A program made the translations under genes and the position numbers. This document shows positions 45,983 through 56,125 of a DNA stretch of 64,000 nucleotides, one piece after another. This DNA comes from Microbulbifer sp. VAAF005 (GTDB lineage: Bacteria > Pseudomonadota > Gammaproteobacteria > Pseudomonadales > Cellvibrionaceae), in NCBI RefSeq assembly GCF_030012985.1, contig NZ_CP120233.1, positions 3,591,001 to 3,655,000 on the forward strand, in the 5' to 3' direction. The notes beneath the pieces were generated by a model. It ran no database searches, was not told where the DNA came from, and saw only the letters and a list, made by a program, of their open reading frames with translations. Every line of letters begins with the position of its first letter. Positions within the stretch are counted from its first letter, which is position 1.

Positions 45983-47326
45983 TTAATAAGAACTGGTGGT
46001 GTCCGGGCGTCCCACGCAGTAATAATCAAAGCCTGCCTCGCGCATTTCCTCTGGCTCGTACTGGTTGCGTCCGTCAAACACAACCGGCGCACTGAGAATG
46101 GCGCTAACTTCATCAATATCCAGAGATTTGAACTGTTGCCATTCGGTCGCGACAATCAGGGCATCGGCACCTTGTAAGGCCTCTGTTTTGGAGTCGCATA
46201 GAGTCAGGTCTTCGCGATCGCCAAAAATTCGCTGGCACTCCTCCATAGCCTCTGGATCAAATGCCCGTACCTTCGCACCCTGCTCCCATAGTCGAGCTAA
46301 CAGTACGCGGCTGGGGGCTTCGCGCATATCATCTGTATTGGGTTTAAATGACAGTCCCCAGAGCGCGAAAGTTTTGCCCTGAATATCTCCCTTGAAGTGG
46401 CGCAGGATTTTTTCGGCGAGATAGTGTTTTTGACGCTCGTTGCGAGATTCCACGGCAGCGAGAATATCTGCGGCAATGCCCAGTTGTTGGGCTGAGGAAA
46501 TCAGGGCTTTCACATCTTTCGGGAAGCAGGAGCCACCGTAGCCGATACCGGCGTAGATAAACTGGTAACCAACTCGCGGATCTGAACCTATGCCTGCCCG
46601 AACTGCCTCAATATCAGCGCCCACTTTATCGGCAATATTTGCCATTTCATTCATAAAGCTGATCTTGGTTGCCAGCATACAGTTGGCGGCATACTTGGTC
46701 AGTTCCGCACTTTTAACGTCCATCACCAGGATCTTTTCGTGATTGCGGTTGAATGGCGCATAGAGGTGGCGAAGCTTCTGTTCTGATTCTGCTTCGGAGG
46801 TGCCGATAATAATTCGGTCTGGCCGCATACAGTCATTCAGTGCCGAACCTTCCTTGAGGAATTCAGGGTTGGAAATAACATCGAATGGCATATCGGACTT
46901 ATCCCGCTCGGCCAATTCTTCCTCAACAGCAGCTCGTACTTTGTCGGCCGTACCCACAGGTACTGTGGATTTGTTGATGATGTATTTCTTGCACTCCATG
47001 TGCTTGGCAATGGTTCTTGCAACAGTCAACACATGTCGAAGGTCTGCTGAGCCGTCCTCATCTGGAGGAGTGCCCACGGCTATAAAAATCAGCTCACCGT
47101 GTTCTACACCGAAGGCCGCATCAGTTGAAAAAGATAGATTGCCAGTGGTGATACTGTTCTTCACCATAGGCTCCAGGCCTGGCTCATAAATAGGGATAAT
47201 ACCCTGCTTGAGGCGGTTGATCTTGTCCGCGTCTATATCGATACAAACTACTTTATTGCCAGCTTCAGCTAAGACTGCTGCTTGCACCAGGCCCACATAG
47301 CCGGTGCCAAATACGGTTACATTCAT
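45983..47326 (-). CDS. ugd: UDP-glucose 6-dehydrogenase
   Basis: 447 residues. Oxidises UDP-glucose twice to UDP-glucuronate, a precursor for capsule, exopolysaccharide or lipid A/LPS sugars. N-terminal Rossmann motif VFGTGYVGLVQAAVLAEAGN, catalytic Cys in YGGSCFPKDVKALI near residue 260, and the C-terminal domain (LWGLSFKPNTDDMREAPS). Cytoplasmic. It opens the cell-surface gene region; the waaL-like gene follows upstream on the same strand. Intact. Confidence 0.97.
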   Translation of the reverse strand: MNVTVFGTGYVGLVQAAVLAEAGNKVVCIDIDADKINRLKQGIIPIYEPGLEPMVKNSITTGNLSFSTDAAFGVEHGELIFIAVGTPPDEDGSADLRHVLTVARTIAKHMECKKYIINKSTVPVGTADKVRAAVEEELAERDKSDMPFDVISNPEFLKEGSALNDCMRPDRIIIGTSEAESEQKLRHLYAPFNRNHEKILVMDVKSAELTKYAANCMLATKISFMNEMANIADKVGADIEAVRAGIGSDPRVGYQFIYAGIGYGGSCFPKDVKALISSAQQLGIAADILAAVESRNERQKHYLAEKILRHFKGDIQGKTFALWGLSFKPNTDDMREAPSRVLLARLWEQGAKVRAFDPEAMEECQRIFGDREDLTLCDSKTEALQGADALIVATEWQQFKSLDIDEVSAILSAPVVFDGRNQYEPEEMREAGFDYYCVGRPDTTSSY

Positions 47327-47343
47327 CAGTGTGACTCTATCTC

Positions 47344-48626
47344 TCAGCGGTTACTGTTTTGAGGGTTACTTTCCTGGATAGTTTTATATTGACTCAAACC
47401 CCGATCTTCAATGCTGCTTCGTGCCAGCAGGATAGCTAGGGAATCCAGTAAAAGAACCAAATATAATTGGGCTTTGCCAAAGGTTGCTGGGCGTATGTCA
47501 GCATTGCTAGTACGCCGAATAGGAACCAGGTGAAATACAAGCCTGGAATCCAGCTCAAAAGTCTCTCCTTGGATCTCACTGTCCACAGGGTTGTAAGCCC
47601 CTGCCAGGTACAGGCTGCCAGCCCCAGTAGTCCGCTAAAACGCGCGATATCCAGAAGGAAGTTGTGAGGATGGGGTACCATCCTGTTTAGCTCAATAAAT
47701 TTCTTGTGCACTAACCCCTGGCCAAGTAGCGGGGCTTGCAGGAACTCCTCAAAGGCTTTTTGCCAGAGTGTCAGGCGAACAGAGTAGGCACTACCCCGAT
47801 GTAAAAGGGGCAAGTCACCGTACAAGGCAAAATAGGCCAATGGCAGTACACAGACGATAGCCACAACAACTAATATTTTCAGCAGGCGCGAAAGATTGCC
47901 GAATACAACCAAGAAGATTGAGAAGCCCGCCATAACAATCGGGACCTTGGTCTGTGACAAAACTATATAGATGCAGGAAGTAAGTAAGCCTGCTCCTGAT
48001 AACCAGCGCCAAATGCGGGGTTTTTGGTAGAGACCGTAGCAGCAAAAAAGAGCGTGGAAGCCAAACAGCATTCCTGTTTTATCAATATTACCCTCGAGAG
48101 ATATACCGCCAATCCGGCGCAGATCCTGTAATCCGCCGTCAAGGGAGTAATAAATTAATGAGGCAACACCGGATAGCAATCCAATCACAATAAGTGAAAG
48201 CAATAGCTTATGGAGGATGTTGTCACCGTACTGCTCTAACAGGAAGAAAACAGCGCAGTAGAATAGAGCTAGGTATAACACCAATTTCCAGTAGTAATCA
48301 GGCTGTCTATAAACATCTGCGGTATCCGGTGAGGCCCACAGCGTTGATAGAGCTAGAATGATTGGCAGGCTACAAAAGGTTAGGAATTGCCAGGAAATTA
48401 AGAAACGATAGCTCTTTCTCCATGCCAGCAGTAGAAAGGCTGTGGGTAGTAAAGTTAGATAGAAGCTGGTTTGTACCCCTGATACCTTAGGGGAAACATA
48501 GTAGCCACATACCAGCAGAAATAACCCGAGAAAGGCCCATTTGAGGAGACCTGAAATCCACAGTGAGCTTTGCTGGCGATAAACGGGCTGGGAAAGCTTG
48601 TTTAGAGTACTTCCAAGTTCAGGCAT
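47344..48626 (-). CDS. O-antigen ligase (WaaL/Wzy)-like membrane protein (possible frameshift)
   Basis: About 427 residues if repaired, 396 if the TAG at 47436-47438 is real. About 10-12 membrane helices with the large periplasmic loop typical of the Wzy_C/O-antigen ligase family (LTLWQKAFEEFLQAPLLGQGLVH, then MVPHPHNFLLDIARFSGLLGL, which holds the conserved HNxxL region). It joins O-chain to lipid A core, or polymerises it, at the outer face of the inner membrane. One more C at 47439-47441 would extend the end through IPLAILLARSSIEDRGLSQY to 47344. The extension is plausible but not certain. Confidence 0.78.
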
Positions 48627-48979
48627 AGGTGCAACTGTCGGCCATTCAGAAAATATTGTAATGATGTGCGCGGAAATAGGCTGTATGGGTGGGTACTATA
48701 TAAAAGTCTGTTGTCCATGAGCGCTCAAATTTTGCTTTTTGGTGATAATTGTGGGGCTTTACACAAAGTAATAGCGGATATCTATTTGGCTGAGCGCTTT
48801 AACGGGGCCTCCTTAGGTATAGATTCACTAGGGGCACCCTTTGGAGCTCCCTGGAAGGGTATGGTAGGCAGTATACTGGATGTTTTGGGGCTCCCATAGC
48901 CTTGTTACAGTAGCTCTACTGGCATGCGCTATGTACACTGCGCTATCTCCTCGATGTTTTAGTAGTTTAGGGTTCAATA
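48627..48979. other. Divergent intergenic region
   Basis: About 350 bases between the waaL-like gene (minus) and the ELM1-family gene (plus). A 77-codon plus-strand frame at 48666-48899 has no recognisable features and weak coding character. Promoters for both genes must lie here; I see no defined operator. Confidence 0.4.
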
Positions 48980-49867
48980 TTGCAACTTACTGTTTGGCGT
49001 TTTCTGGATGGCAACCGGGCTCATGAAAAGCAGAGTGCTGCTCTCATAGAAGGGTTGCGCAGGAGCTTTGCCGGGAAGTTACAGGCCTTCGACATACCGC
49101 CTGAGTACAGTGCCAGTCGTATTGTTTTTAAACCAGGAAAGTGGCTGGAAAGCCTTCCAACCCCTGATTTTCTGATTGGTACTGGCCGACGCAGTCGTCT
49201 TCCCATGTTGTCCGCGCGTTACAGGTTTGGTGGTCGCGCAGTAGCAATTAACCGTCCGTTGTGGCCTTATCGCTGGTTTGATTTTGCCATCGTTCCAGAA
49301 CACGACCGTCCCCCGCCGCTACCCAATGTCATTGTGAGTCAGGGCGCCCTGACCGAACCTTTACAGGAAGGTGCACTGCAAGCTGGCAAAGGGCTTATTT
49401 TATTGGGTGGGCCCAGTAAGCATTACAGCTGGAATTCAGACTCAATCCGGGAGCAGGTTGATAAGTTATTGGCTCAACCCTTGGACTGGTGTATTTCTGA
49501 CAGTAGGAGAACTCCGGAAGGCACAATGGTGGAGCTGGGGAGGGGGCGCGCGAAGTTGGTTGATTGGCTTTCGTGTCCGGCGGGTTGGCTTCAGGAGCAA
49601 TTGTCTCAAGCAGAGAGAATCTGGGTTACTGAGGACAGTATCTCCATGCTATTCGAGTCGCTGCAAAGTCGAGCCCAGATAGGTGTGATTCGGGTTCCGA
49701 GCCGCAGTCAATCAAATAAAGTACGATCAGCGGTTTTAAGGCTTTTGGACCAAGGATTGGTCAGCGAACGGTTTGAAGTGAAAGAAGGGGCTGGGCGGGA
49801 TCCCCTTAACCAATATCTGCTTTGTGCCCAAGCATTGCTACGCCGATCAGGATTGCCAAGTCGCTAG
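48980..49867 (+). CDS. ELM1-family (DUF1022) protein
   Basis: 295 residues from TTG 48980 (LQLTVWRFLDGNRAHEKQS), with AGGG upstream. It fits the mitochondrial-fission ELM1/DUF1022 family, which has a GT-B-like fold: WRFLDGNRAHEKQ, PTPDFLIGTGRRSRLPMLSARY, GKGLILLGGPSKHYSW, WCISDSRRTP, and WVTEDSISMLFES. Bacterial members occur in LPS gene clusters and probably act on sugar-nucleotide substrates; the reaction is unknown. Here it lies between an O-antigen ligase-like gene and LPS glycosyltransferases. Converges with the YrbL-like gene, overlapping it by 4 bases. Confidence 0.82.
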   Translation: MQLTVWRFLDGNRAHEKQSAALIEGLRRSFAGKLQAFDIPPEYSASRIVFKPGKWLESLPTPDFLIGTGRRSRLPMLSARYRFGGRAVAINRPLWPYRWFDFAIVPEHDRPPPLPNVIVSQGALTEPLQEGALQAGKGLILLGGPSKHYSWNSDSIREQVDKLLAQPLDWCISDSRRTPEGTMVELGRGRAKLVDWLSCPAGWLQEQLSQAERIWVTEDSISMLFESLQSRAQIGVIRVPSRSQSNKVRSAVLRLLDQGLVSERFEVKEGAGRDPLNQYLLCAQALLRRSGLPSR

Positions 49868-50529
49868 CGTTTGAGCCCCTCGGCTTCAAATTTTCGCCAA
49901 GGGGTTTCCTTATTGGATATTTCCCACTCGACTCTCAGCCACATACGCGCGATACGACGGTGGATATAGCGTTTTGCGAAGTAGCTGGAAACTTTTGGTA
50001 AGGGTAGGAAAGAGGCGCAGCCCAATCCATCAATCAGGTAGGTCTGCAGTTCTCCATTTTCCTTTCGTAGGACCAGATTGTGGGCAATTAGGTTTTTGGT
50101 GAGTACTTCATATTCAAGTAGCCACTCGGAAAAGCGCTGTAAAGAGGCACGTACTTCAGTATCAAGGCCATATTCATTCAGGTATTGGCGCAGAGTGGAT
50201 GCTGGACTGCCATCGCGATCGAGAATCATGTCGGTAACTGCTGCGGGCCCCAAGTTAGTCTCTTGTATCCCATACCACCTTGGCAAATGCTGCCAAAGTC
50301 CATCTCGATTACTGGCAAGAGCTCGTTGGCTATAGCCCTCCAGCTCACGAAGATTGTCATCAAAATAAGACTCCCCACGCCAAGTTTTGTACCAGGGCGC
50401 CCGTCCCAGTAGCTCAGAGGTTCGCCCTGGTCGCATCACTTTGACGCAGATTTCTGGTCTTTGCGGATGTCGGTAGCAAAAGCGATTGCCTCCACTGGCA
50501 AACGGCTCGCTCTGGCTCAAATCAATCAC
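49864..50529 (-). CDS. YrbL/PhoP-regulated family kinase-like protein
   Basis: About 221 residues from GTG 50529, chosen because it overlaps the end of the upstream glycosyltransferase by 8 bases, has GGAG at the right distance, and matches the YrbL length (about 210). The frame is open to 50694. YrbL features: FASGGNRFCYRHPQRPEICVKVM, YSQRALASNRDGLWQHLPRWYG, LLEYEVLTKNLIAHNLVL, IDGLGCASFLPL. The fold is protein-kinase-like (Lys in VKVM). Probably phosphorylates a sugar or lipid in LPS assembly; this is an inference from context. Translationally coupled to the glycosyltransferase. Confidence 0.75.
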   Translation of the reverse strand: MIDLSQSEPFASGGNRFCYRHPQRPEICVKVMRPGRTSELLGRAPWYKTWRGESYFDDNLRELEGYSQRALASNRDGLWQHLPRWYGIQETNLGPAAVTDMILDRDGSPASTLRQYLNEYGLDTEVRASLQRFSEWLLEYEVLTKNLIAHNLVLRKENGELQTYLIDGLGCASFLPLPKVSSYFAKRYIHRRIARMWLRVEWEISNKETPWRKFEAEGLKR

Positions 50530-51652
50530 TCGGGCTGGCTCCGGTACGCTCTGTGAGTAGGCTCTTGTAGATTTCAATGGTGTGTTCGGCCTGTCTACCC
50601 AAAGTGAATTCGGTAGAAAGGTGAGGCTTCTGTTCAGGGCTGCCGAGCAGCTCTTGAGTACGCGTGAGTAAAGCTTTTGAATCATTGATATCAACTAACC
50701 CTTGAGGGAAACAGGCATTCAGCGACTCTGCCGGGCCCCCAATGTTATAACCGATAATAGGAGTGCCAATCGCGGCGGATTCTATAACGGTTCTGCCAAA
50801 TGGCTCGGGTCGACGTGATAGGTTATACACCAAACTGGACGCACTATACCAGTGACGTATATCACTACGATGACCAACCAAAGTGAGGTGATCCTCAAGC
50901 TTCAATGAGCGAATTTTCTGCTCTAATTCATCGGCGTAATGCTGTTTATTCTTTTCTGCTCCACCAAGAATAACACCGTGTATATCTGTTCGGCTTTTGA
51001 TCAGCTGATGGATGAGGTCGATAAAGTCTTCCTGCCCTTTCCAGCGGGTCAGTCGGCCTGGCAAGAGAAGCCAGCATTTGCCCGCAAGCTCAGGGAATTC
51101 CTGGTGTATTTGTTGGTACCAGGTCTCAGGTGGGTAAGTATTGGGTTTGAATTCATCTGTATCTACCCCCCGGTAGACAATCTGCGGAGGGCGTTGCAAG
51201 TATTCCGCGTAATTTTCCAGTAAGTAGTTGTTCACACACTCAGAAATGGCAATGACCTGCTCTGTCTGCGCCATGATGGCACTGTAGCGGTTAATTGAGT
51301 AGAGGCCGTGAGCCGTGCTGACAAGGCGGGGGCGTTCAACCGGGTCAAGTTTTCTCCAGGCCAAGTAAGTTAGCCATGCTGGAACTCGGGAGCGTACGTG
51401 AAGGATATCGGGCTTTTCGCGGGAGATGATTTCCCGGAGTGGCCTGACTTGAAGGAGGCTGAAAAGGGACTTTTTGTGAATTGGTAGCTCAATATGGCTT
51501 GAGCCTTCAGCTTTGAGCTGCTCGACCATTGCCCCCCGCTGGAGATAACGACTGACTGATGCCCTTCTGCTACCAGGAAACGGGCAAGATCAACAGTTCC
51601 CCTTTCAACCCCCCGGAGTTCAGGGCGGGCAAAAGCTGCATAATTTTCATGG
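50522..51652 (-). CDS. GT4-family glycosyltransferase (three apparent frameshifts)
   Basis: About 377 residues after repair. A GT-B enzyme: the N-terminal half begins MKIMQLLPALNSGGVERGG and continues VDLARFLVAEGHQSVVISSGG, AMVEQLKAEGS; the C-terminal half has LLPGRLTRWKGQEDFIDLI, LVGHRSDIRHWYSASSLVYN and PEPFGRTVIESAAIGTPIIG (nucleotide-sugar site). It adds a sugar to LPS core or O-unit in the cytoplasm. Three G6 runs within 130 bases (plus-strand C runs 51532-51537, 51599-51604, 51611-51616) each need one more G. Downstream of about 51529 the frame is intact. Sequence errors are the likely cause. Confidence 0.83.
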
Positions 51653-51887
51653 GGAGATATACCGGCAGTTAAGGAGGTTGTTTATTAAACTAATTTGACT
51701 AGTGAGTTTTGTTTTAGTGGGGAAGGTCGGGCGCAAGCGTATAATGTGGAGCATAGATGCCCTGATAAAGCATTTGGCAAAAGTGGTATTATAGACAGGT
51801 CATTGTTAAGGGTATAGGCTGATTCTTTTTTAACCCAATTCAGATGCCTATAACCGACCTGTATTTGGCCGTAATCTGGAGTTTACA

Positions 51888-52807
51888 TTGCACCCCTTGT
51901 TAGTGATCTGTATTTGCACCTATCAGCGACCAGAGCGGCTTCGCAACTCCTTGCAAAGCTTGGCCAAACTCCAGCTGCCTTCAGATTTAAATGTGGCTGC
52001 ACTGATTGTCGATAATGATTCGGATGCTCAGGCGGGTAGGAAAGTTGTAGACGAACTGTCGGAGAGCTTCCCCTTTCCCCTCAATTGTGCCGTGGAAGAG
52101 CAGCGAGGTATTCCCTGTGCCCGCAATCGTTGTATCGACGAGCTCAATAATATGGGGGCTGACTACTTGGTTTTCATCGATGATGATGAATGGGTAGAGG
52201 CCGATTGGTTAATCCAGCTTTATGATTATTCGCAGAAGCTGGGGGGCAATAGTGTAGTTTGTGGTAGCGTTATTCGACGTTGGCCCGATTCTGTTCCTGC
52301 ATACTATTCCCATATTTTTTATCGGCAAAAGCGGAAAACTGGTGAAGAGCTCAATTACTGCGCGACCAGTAATGTGCTAATACCGATGAGCAGTATTCGC
52401 TCATTAAGTTTGAGATTTAATGAACAAGACCCTCTCGGTGCTGGTACAGATGTGATTTTTTTCACAGAGTACAAAGCAAAGGGGGAGAGATTCTCTACTG
52501 TCTGGAGGCTAAAGTATACGAAGCTGTACCAGAGAGTCGGGCCAATATGCGCTGGTTATCGCGTAGGAAATTCTCAGCTGGTATTACTCTGGCGAAGCAT
52601 AAACTTGCCAAAGGTCGCAGCCATCCCAGTATCTTTGTATCTGCATTGGGACAGTTATTGATCTCCAGTTTAGGCTGTATTTTAGGAATGGTTATTGGTG
52701 GCAAGCGTTTGGGGTCTGGGCCCTGGCTTCGCGCTTGCCGCTCTGCGGGTATGGCCTGTGGTGTTTTTGGAGTGCGTTCAGAGTTTTACCGGGTGGTAGA
52801 TCACTAA
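51888..52807 (+). CDS. GT2-family glycosyltransferase (one apparent frameshift)
   Basis: About 306 residues after repair. GT-A fold: VICICTYQRPERLRNSLQSL at the N-terminus, DNDSDAQAG, RGIPCARNRCIDEL, and the metal-binding DDDEW in VFIDDDEWVEADWL. The frame breaks at 52504-52505, where TGGAGG should read TGGGAGG (TVWEAKVYEAVPESRANMRW), then continues to 52807 through a basic, partly hydrophobic C-terminus (LLISSLGCILGMVIGG). A sugar transferase in LPS or surface glycan assembly; donor unknown. Upstream of waaA on the same strand. Confidence 0.83.
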
Positions 52808-52911
52808 TTAGTTTTGGGGCGTCTCTAAGAGGGTGTTTTCCACAGAAGAGATAACCGTCATCATAGCGCCTCCTTTGGTGGCAATATTGATCTTTTGGTG
52901 ACGCCCGCTCC

Positions 52912-54237
52912 ATGCAAACACTTTATTCCTGGCTCTTCCGTCTGTTTTTACCTGTTGTCCTGCTGCGCCTCTGGTGGAGAGGGCGCAGCCAGCCTGCTTA
53001 CCGGCAGCGTTTGAGAGAACGATTGGGTCAGGTGCCCAAAAGGCATAGCAGGGCACCGTTGATTTGGGTTCACTCTGTTTCTGTAGGTGAGACCCTGGCC
53101 GCTGTACCAGTGATTTCTAAGCTGGCTGCTCGGCACACAGATTGGCAATGGCTGGTAACGACCACAACCCCCACCGGATCTGAGCGCGTTCATGAAGCCC
53201 TGAAGCCAATTCTTGGCGGCCGCCTGCTTCACTACTACCTGCCTTACGACCTGCCCGAGTGCCTGGTGCCATTTCTCAATGCGCTAAATCCTAGTGTTCT
53301 AGTGATTATAGAAACTGAGCTTTGGCCTAACTTACTCAAGCTCTGCTCAAGTAGGAAGATCCCCACTTTACTGGCTAACGCGCGACTTAGTGAAAAATCT
53401 GCGCGGGGCTACGGCCGCTTTCCCTCTTTAACTTGCAGGATGTTGGGTTATCTTGATCGTGTTGTGGCTCAGTATCCTGCCGATATGCAGAGGTTTATCG
53501 ATCTGGGGTTGCCAAGCGAGCGGGCAGTGGCCAATGGCAATATTAAGTTTGACCTCAGTATTGACTTGGGGTTGGCAAGTGAAGCCCAGGCATTGGCGCA
53601 CCAGTGGCGGGGGAAGTCAGGCAGGCCTATATGGTTGGCTGCGAGCACTCATGTGGGAGAGGATGAGGTTGTTTTGGAGGCTTTCTCCATCCTAAAGAAA
53701 AAATTTAGTGATTTGCTGCTGGTTCTGGTTCCTCGGCACCCTCAGCGATTTGACGGTGTTGCTCGCCTGTGCAAAGAGCGAGGGTTTAGACTCACTCGCA
53801 GGAGTGAAGGCACGGCCGTAGAAGCTTCTGATGAGGTTCTCCTGGGAGATACCATGGGGGAATTACTGCGCTTTTATGGAGCCTGTGACATTGCCTTTGT
53901 GGGGGGCAGCCTAGTTTCTGTTGGTGGCCATAATATGATTGAACCTGCTGCCTGGGGTGTGCCGGTTATTTCTGGCCCGCATCTGCACAATTTCTCCACC
54001 GTATCCAGCTTACTGCAGGAGGCCGGGGCCATGGCTGTAGTTGAGGATGGTGAGTCGATGGCATTACAGGTTCAGGTCTGGCTGGAAGATGTAGGACAGA
54101 GAATGGCTGTCGGGCAGAGAGCGAAGGCGGTGGCTTTAGAAAATAGTGGCGCTTTGCAGCGTTTACTGGAGGAAGTGGAGAGCTTAGCAATTCGAGATGG
54201 GGGCCAGAGAGAGGATAAAAACCCTGCTCTCTGGTAG
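52912..54237 (+). CDS. waaA: Kdo transferase WaaA (KdtA)
   Basis: 441 residues. Adds Kdo to lipid A precursor at the inner membrane, the first core step. An N-terminal membrane anchor (LYSWLFRLFLPVVLLRLWWRG), RQRLRERLGQVPKR, the catalytic Glu in WVHSVSVGETLAAVPVI, ETELWPNLLKLC, and the GT-B C-terminal site FVGGSLVSVGGHNMIEPAAWGVPVISGP. It ends just before tolC on the other strand. Length close to the E. coli enzyme (425). Intact. Confidence 0.96.
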   Translation: MQTLYSWLFRLFLPVVLLRLWWRGRSQPAYRQRLRERLGQVPKRHSRAPLIWVHSVSVGETLAAVPVISKLAARHTDWQWLVTTTTPTGSERVHEALKPILGGRLLHYYLPYDLPECLVPFLNALNPSVLVIIETELWPNLLKLCSSRKIPTLLANARLSEKSARGYGRFPSLTCRMLGYLDRVVAQYPADMQRFIDLGLPSERAVANGNIKFDLSIDLGLASEAQALAHQWRGKSGRPIWLAASTHVGEDEVVLEAFSILKKKFSDLLLVLVPRHPQRFDGVARLCKERGFRLTRRSEGTAVEASDEVLLGDTMGELLRFYGACDIAFVGGSLVSVGGHNMIEPAAWGVPVISGPHLHNFSTVSSLLQEAGAMAVVEDGESMALQVQVWLEDVGQRMAVGQRAKAVALENSGALQRLLEEVESLAIRDGGQREDKNPALW

Positions 54238-54251
54238 TCGCAATTGGGCAG

Positions 54252-55774
54252 TTACTTCGAGGGAGCTGGAAGGCTAGTGCCGCCAGTTTCCTCGACGCGG
54301 GAGACAACGTTTGCGGGATTCAACATCATATCCAGATCTTGAAGATCTTTGGGTGATAGGAGCCCCGCAGCTTGTTTCAAGCTCAATGAGTTCAAGATGT
54401 AATCGTACAGTGAGTTGGCGTAATCGGTTTGTGATTCGAATAGGGTCCGCTGTGCCAGAAGCACATCTACAATATTTCGGGTGCCCACTTCATACCCCGC
54501 CTGAGTGGCATCCAGGGCACTCTTAGCAGAAACAACAGCCTGCTCTCTGGCTGCGACCCGGGAGACATCAGTGACAACTGCGCGGTGAAGGGTGCGGGTG
54601 GTTTGTATAGTATCTCTCTCTGTCAGGATACTCAGGTCTTGGGCCTCGAAGGCTTGGTTTCGAGCTTGGCGACGATTCGCACTGAGGAGACCGCCGGTGA
54701 AAAGCGGCATAGTTACGGTAACTGCTGCTGATGATTCCCAAGATTTTGTATCTTGCGGAAATCTATCGAACTGAGTCCCAGATACATCAGTGGTACGGGC
54801 CTTTTGTTCTCCAGTAGCGGTGAAATTTGAGTAAGCAAGTGTCCCTGTAACTGTGGGAAGGTGCTCACTGGCTACTGCTCGGGCATTATATCGGGCTGCG
54901 TCAGCTCCCAGGCGTGCAGCTTTCAAAACAAAATTATTTGCTAAGGCAAATTCAACCCAGTCGGCACGATCCGATGGAGTAGGGGGGTTACCTTAAAGTC
55001 GGCAATTAGAGGTGCCACTTCGTCATGATAGCCACCAGTCAAAACAGATAAGGCGTCAAAATTGCTGAGTAAGTCATCCTGAGCGGTGAGGCGGCGGGCG
55101 ACAGAGCTGTCATAAGCCGCTTGGGAGTCGTAAACGTCAGTAATTGCAGTGAGTCCCACTTCAAAGCGTTGCTGAGTCTGTTCCAGCTGTTTGGCTAGAG
55201 CCTGCTCTTCAGCAATCGCAGCTTCTAGAACATCGTAAGCGCGTAACACGTCAAAATACGCAGTGGCAACACGAATCATCATTCCTTGCTGGTTGGCGCT
55301 AAATTCTGCCGTTGCCTGTTCCGTAAGTCTCTTGCCCCGCTGGAAATCGAACCAGGCTGGAGCATCAAAAATAGCTTGATTCAGGGTGGCAGCGTAGGTT
55401 CTTTCTTGTACGGACTCAGTGACTCTGGGTCTGAAGTTAATCAGTTGAATATCTTCGTCTTCACCCTCTCCACTGACATCCACGAGCTGGAAGTTATTTG
55501 CGGCGCTATAGGTATGGCTTCTTTCGGCTATATAGTTGGCTTCCACTTGAGGAAGCAAGAGTGCGCGAAACTGGTACTTAGCCTCGATACCTGCATGGTA
55601 AGCAGCGCGATCTGCGGCCAGCTCGGGATCATTCTCCAGGGCCTGTGTATAGATATCCCACAGGGTGTCGGCTTGTGCCTGCATAGCGCCCAGGCCCAGC
55701 AGCGTAGCGGCGATTAGTTTTTTCAGCGGACGCAACTTGCGGCCTTGCGGCTCTGTGCGGTTACTTCTTTTCAT
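54252..55774 (-). CDS. tolC: TolC-family outer-membrane efflux protein (one apparent frameshift)
   Basis: About 507 residues after repair (E. coli TolC 493). Start ATG 55774 after AGGAAGTC, giving a signal peptide (LIAATLLGLGAMQAQA). Two OEP repeats: the first from ADTLWDIYTQALENDPEL to LSNFDALSVLTGG, the second from AARLGADAARYNARAVASEHLP to LKQAAGLLSPKDLQDLD. It forms the trimeric exit duct for tripartite pumps and type I secretion. The frame breaks at G6 54982-54987 (C6 in the gene); one more C gives KVTPPTPSDRADWVEFALANN. Most likely a sequence error. Confidence 0.9.
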
Positions 55775-56125
55775 CTGTTTCGACTTCCTGTGGAGGGTAC
55801 GGTCTTCAAGCTTTTGCAAGTTATTTGGAGCTGGTGTCATGTAGTGGGGATATAGAGGGCTCCAGCTTGCGGTTATTACTAATATTGCCAGTCTCCCCAA
55901 TAGCAGTCGCGAGAGTTTACCCGGGGTCAAACCGACCGTCGAGACGGCTTTCGGCTTTTTGCTATATCTTCGTTAAACCGACACCTATGTGCGTTTATCG
56001 GTAATTTCTTGGCAATAATACGGGCCCATTGAATAATGGTTGAGGGCCTATATTTCAATAGACGCGCCTCATAAGCATTTGGATGCGGCAAAAATTGTGC
56101 AGAATAAGGCAAGGACTGACTGTCC
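55775..56125. other. Divergent tolC-letA intergenic region
   Basis: About 350 bases. It holds a perfect dyad CCGTC-GA-GACGG (55935-55946) with flanking CCGA/TCGG pairs and a following T5 on the plus strand. Its place in the tolC leader makes a regulatory hairpin as likely as a terminator. No open frame of interest. Confidence 0.4.

Noticed and set aside
48666..48899. 77-codon plus-strand frame between the waaL-like and ELM1-family genes
   Set aside because: No recognisable motif, no good ribosome-binding site, and it covers the expected divergent promoter region.
55928..55960. Dyad with T5 upstream of tolC as a terminator
   Set aside because: No plus-strand gene ends there, so a terminator has no clear client; kept only as a possible leader hairpin within the intergenic entry.
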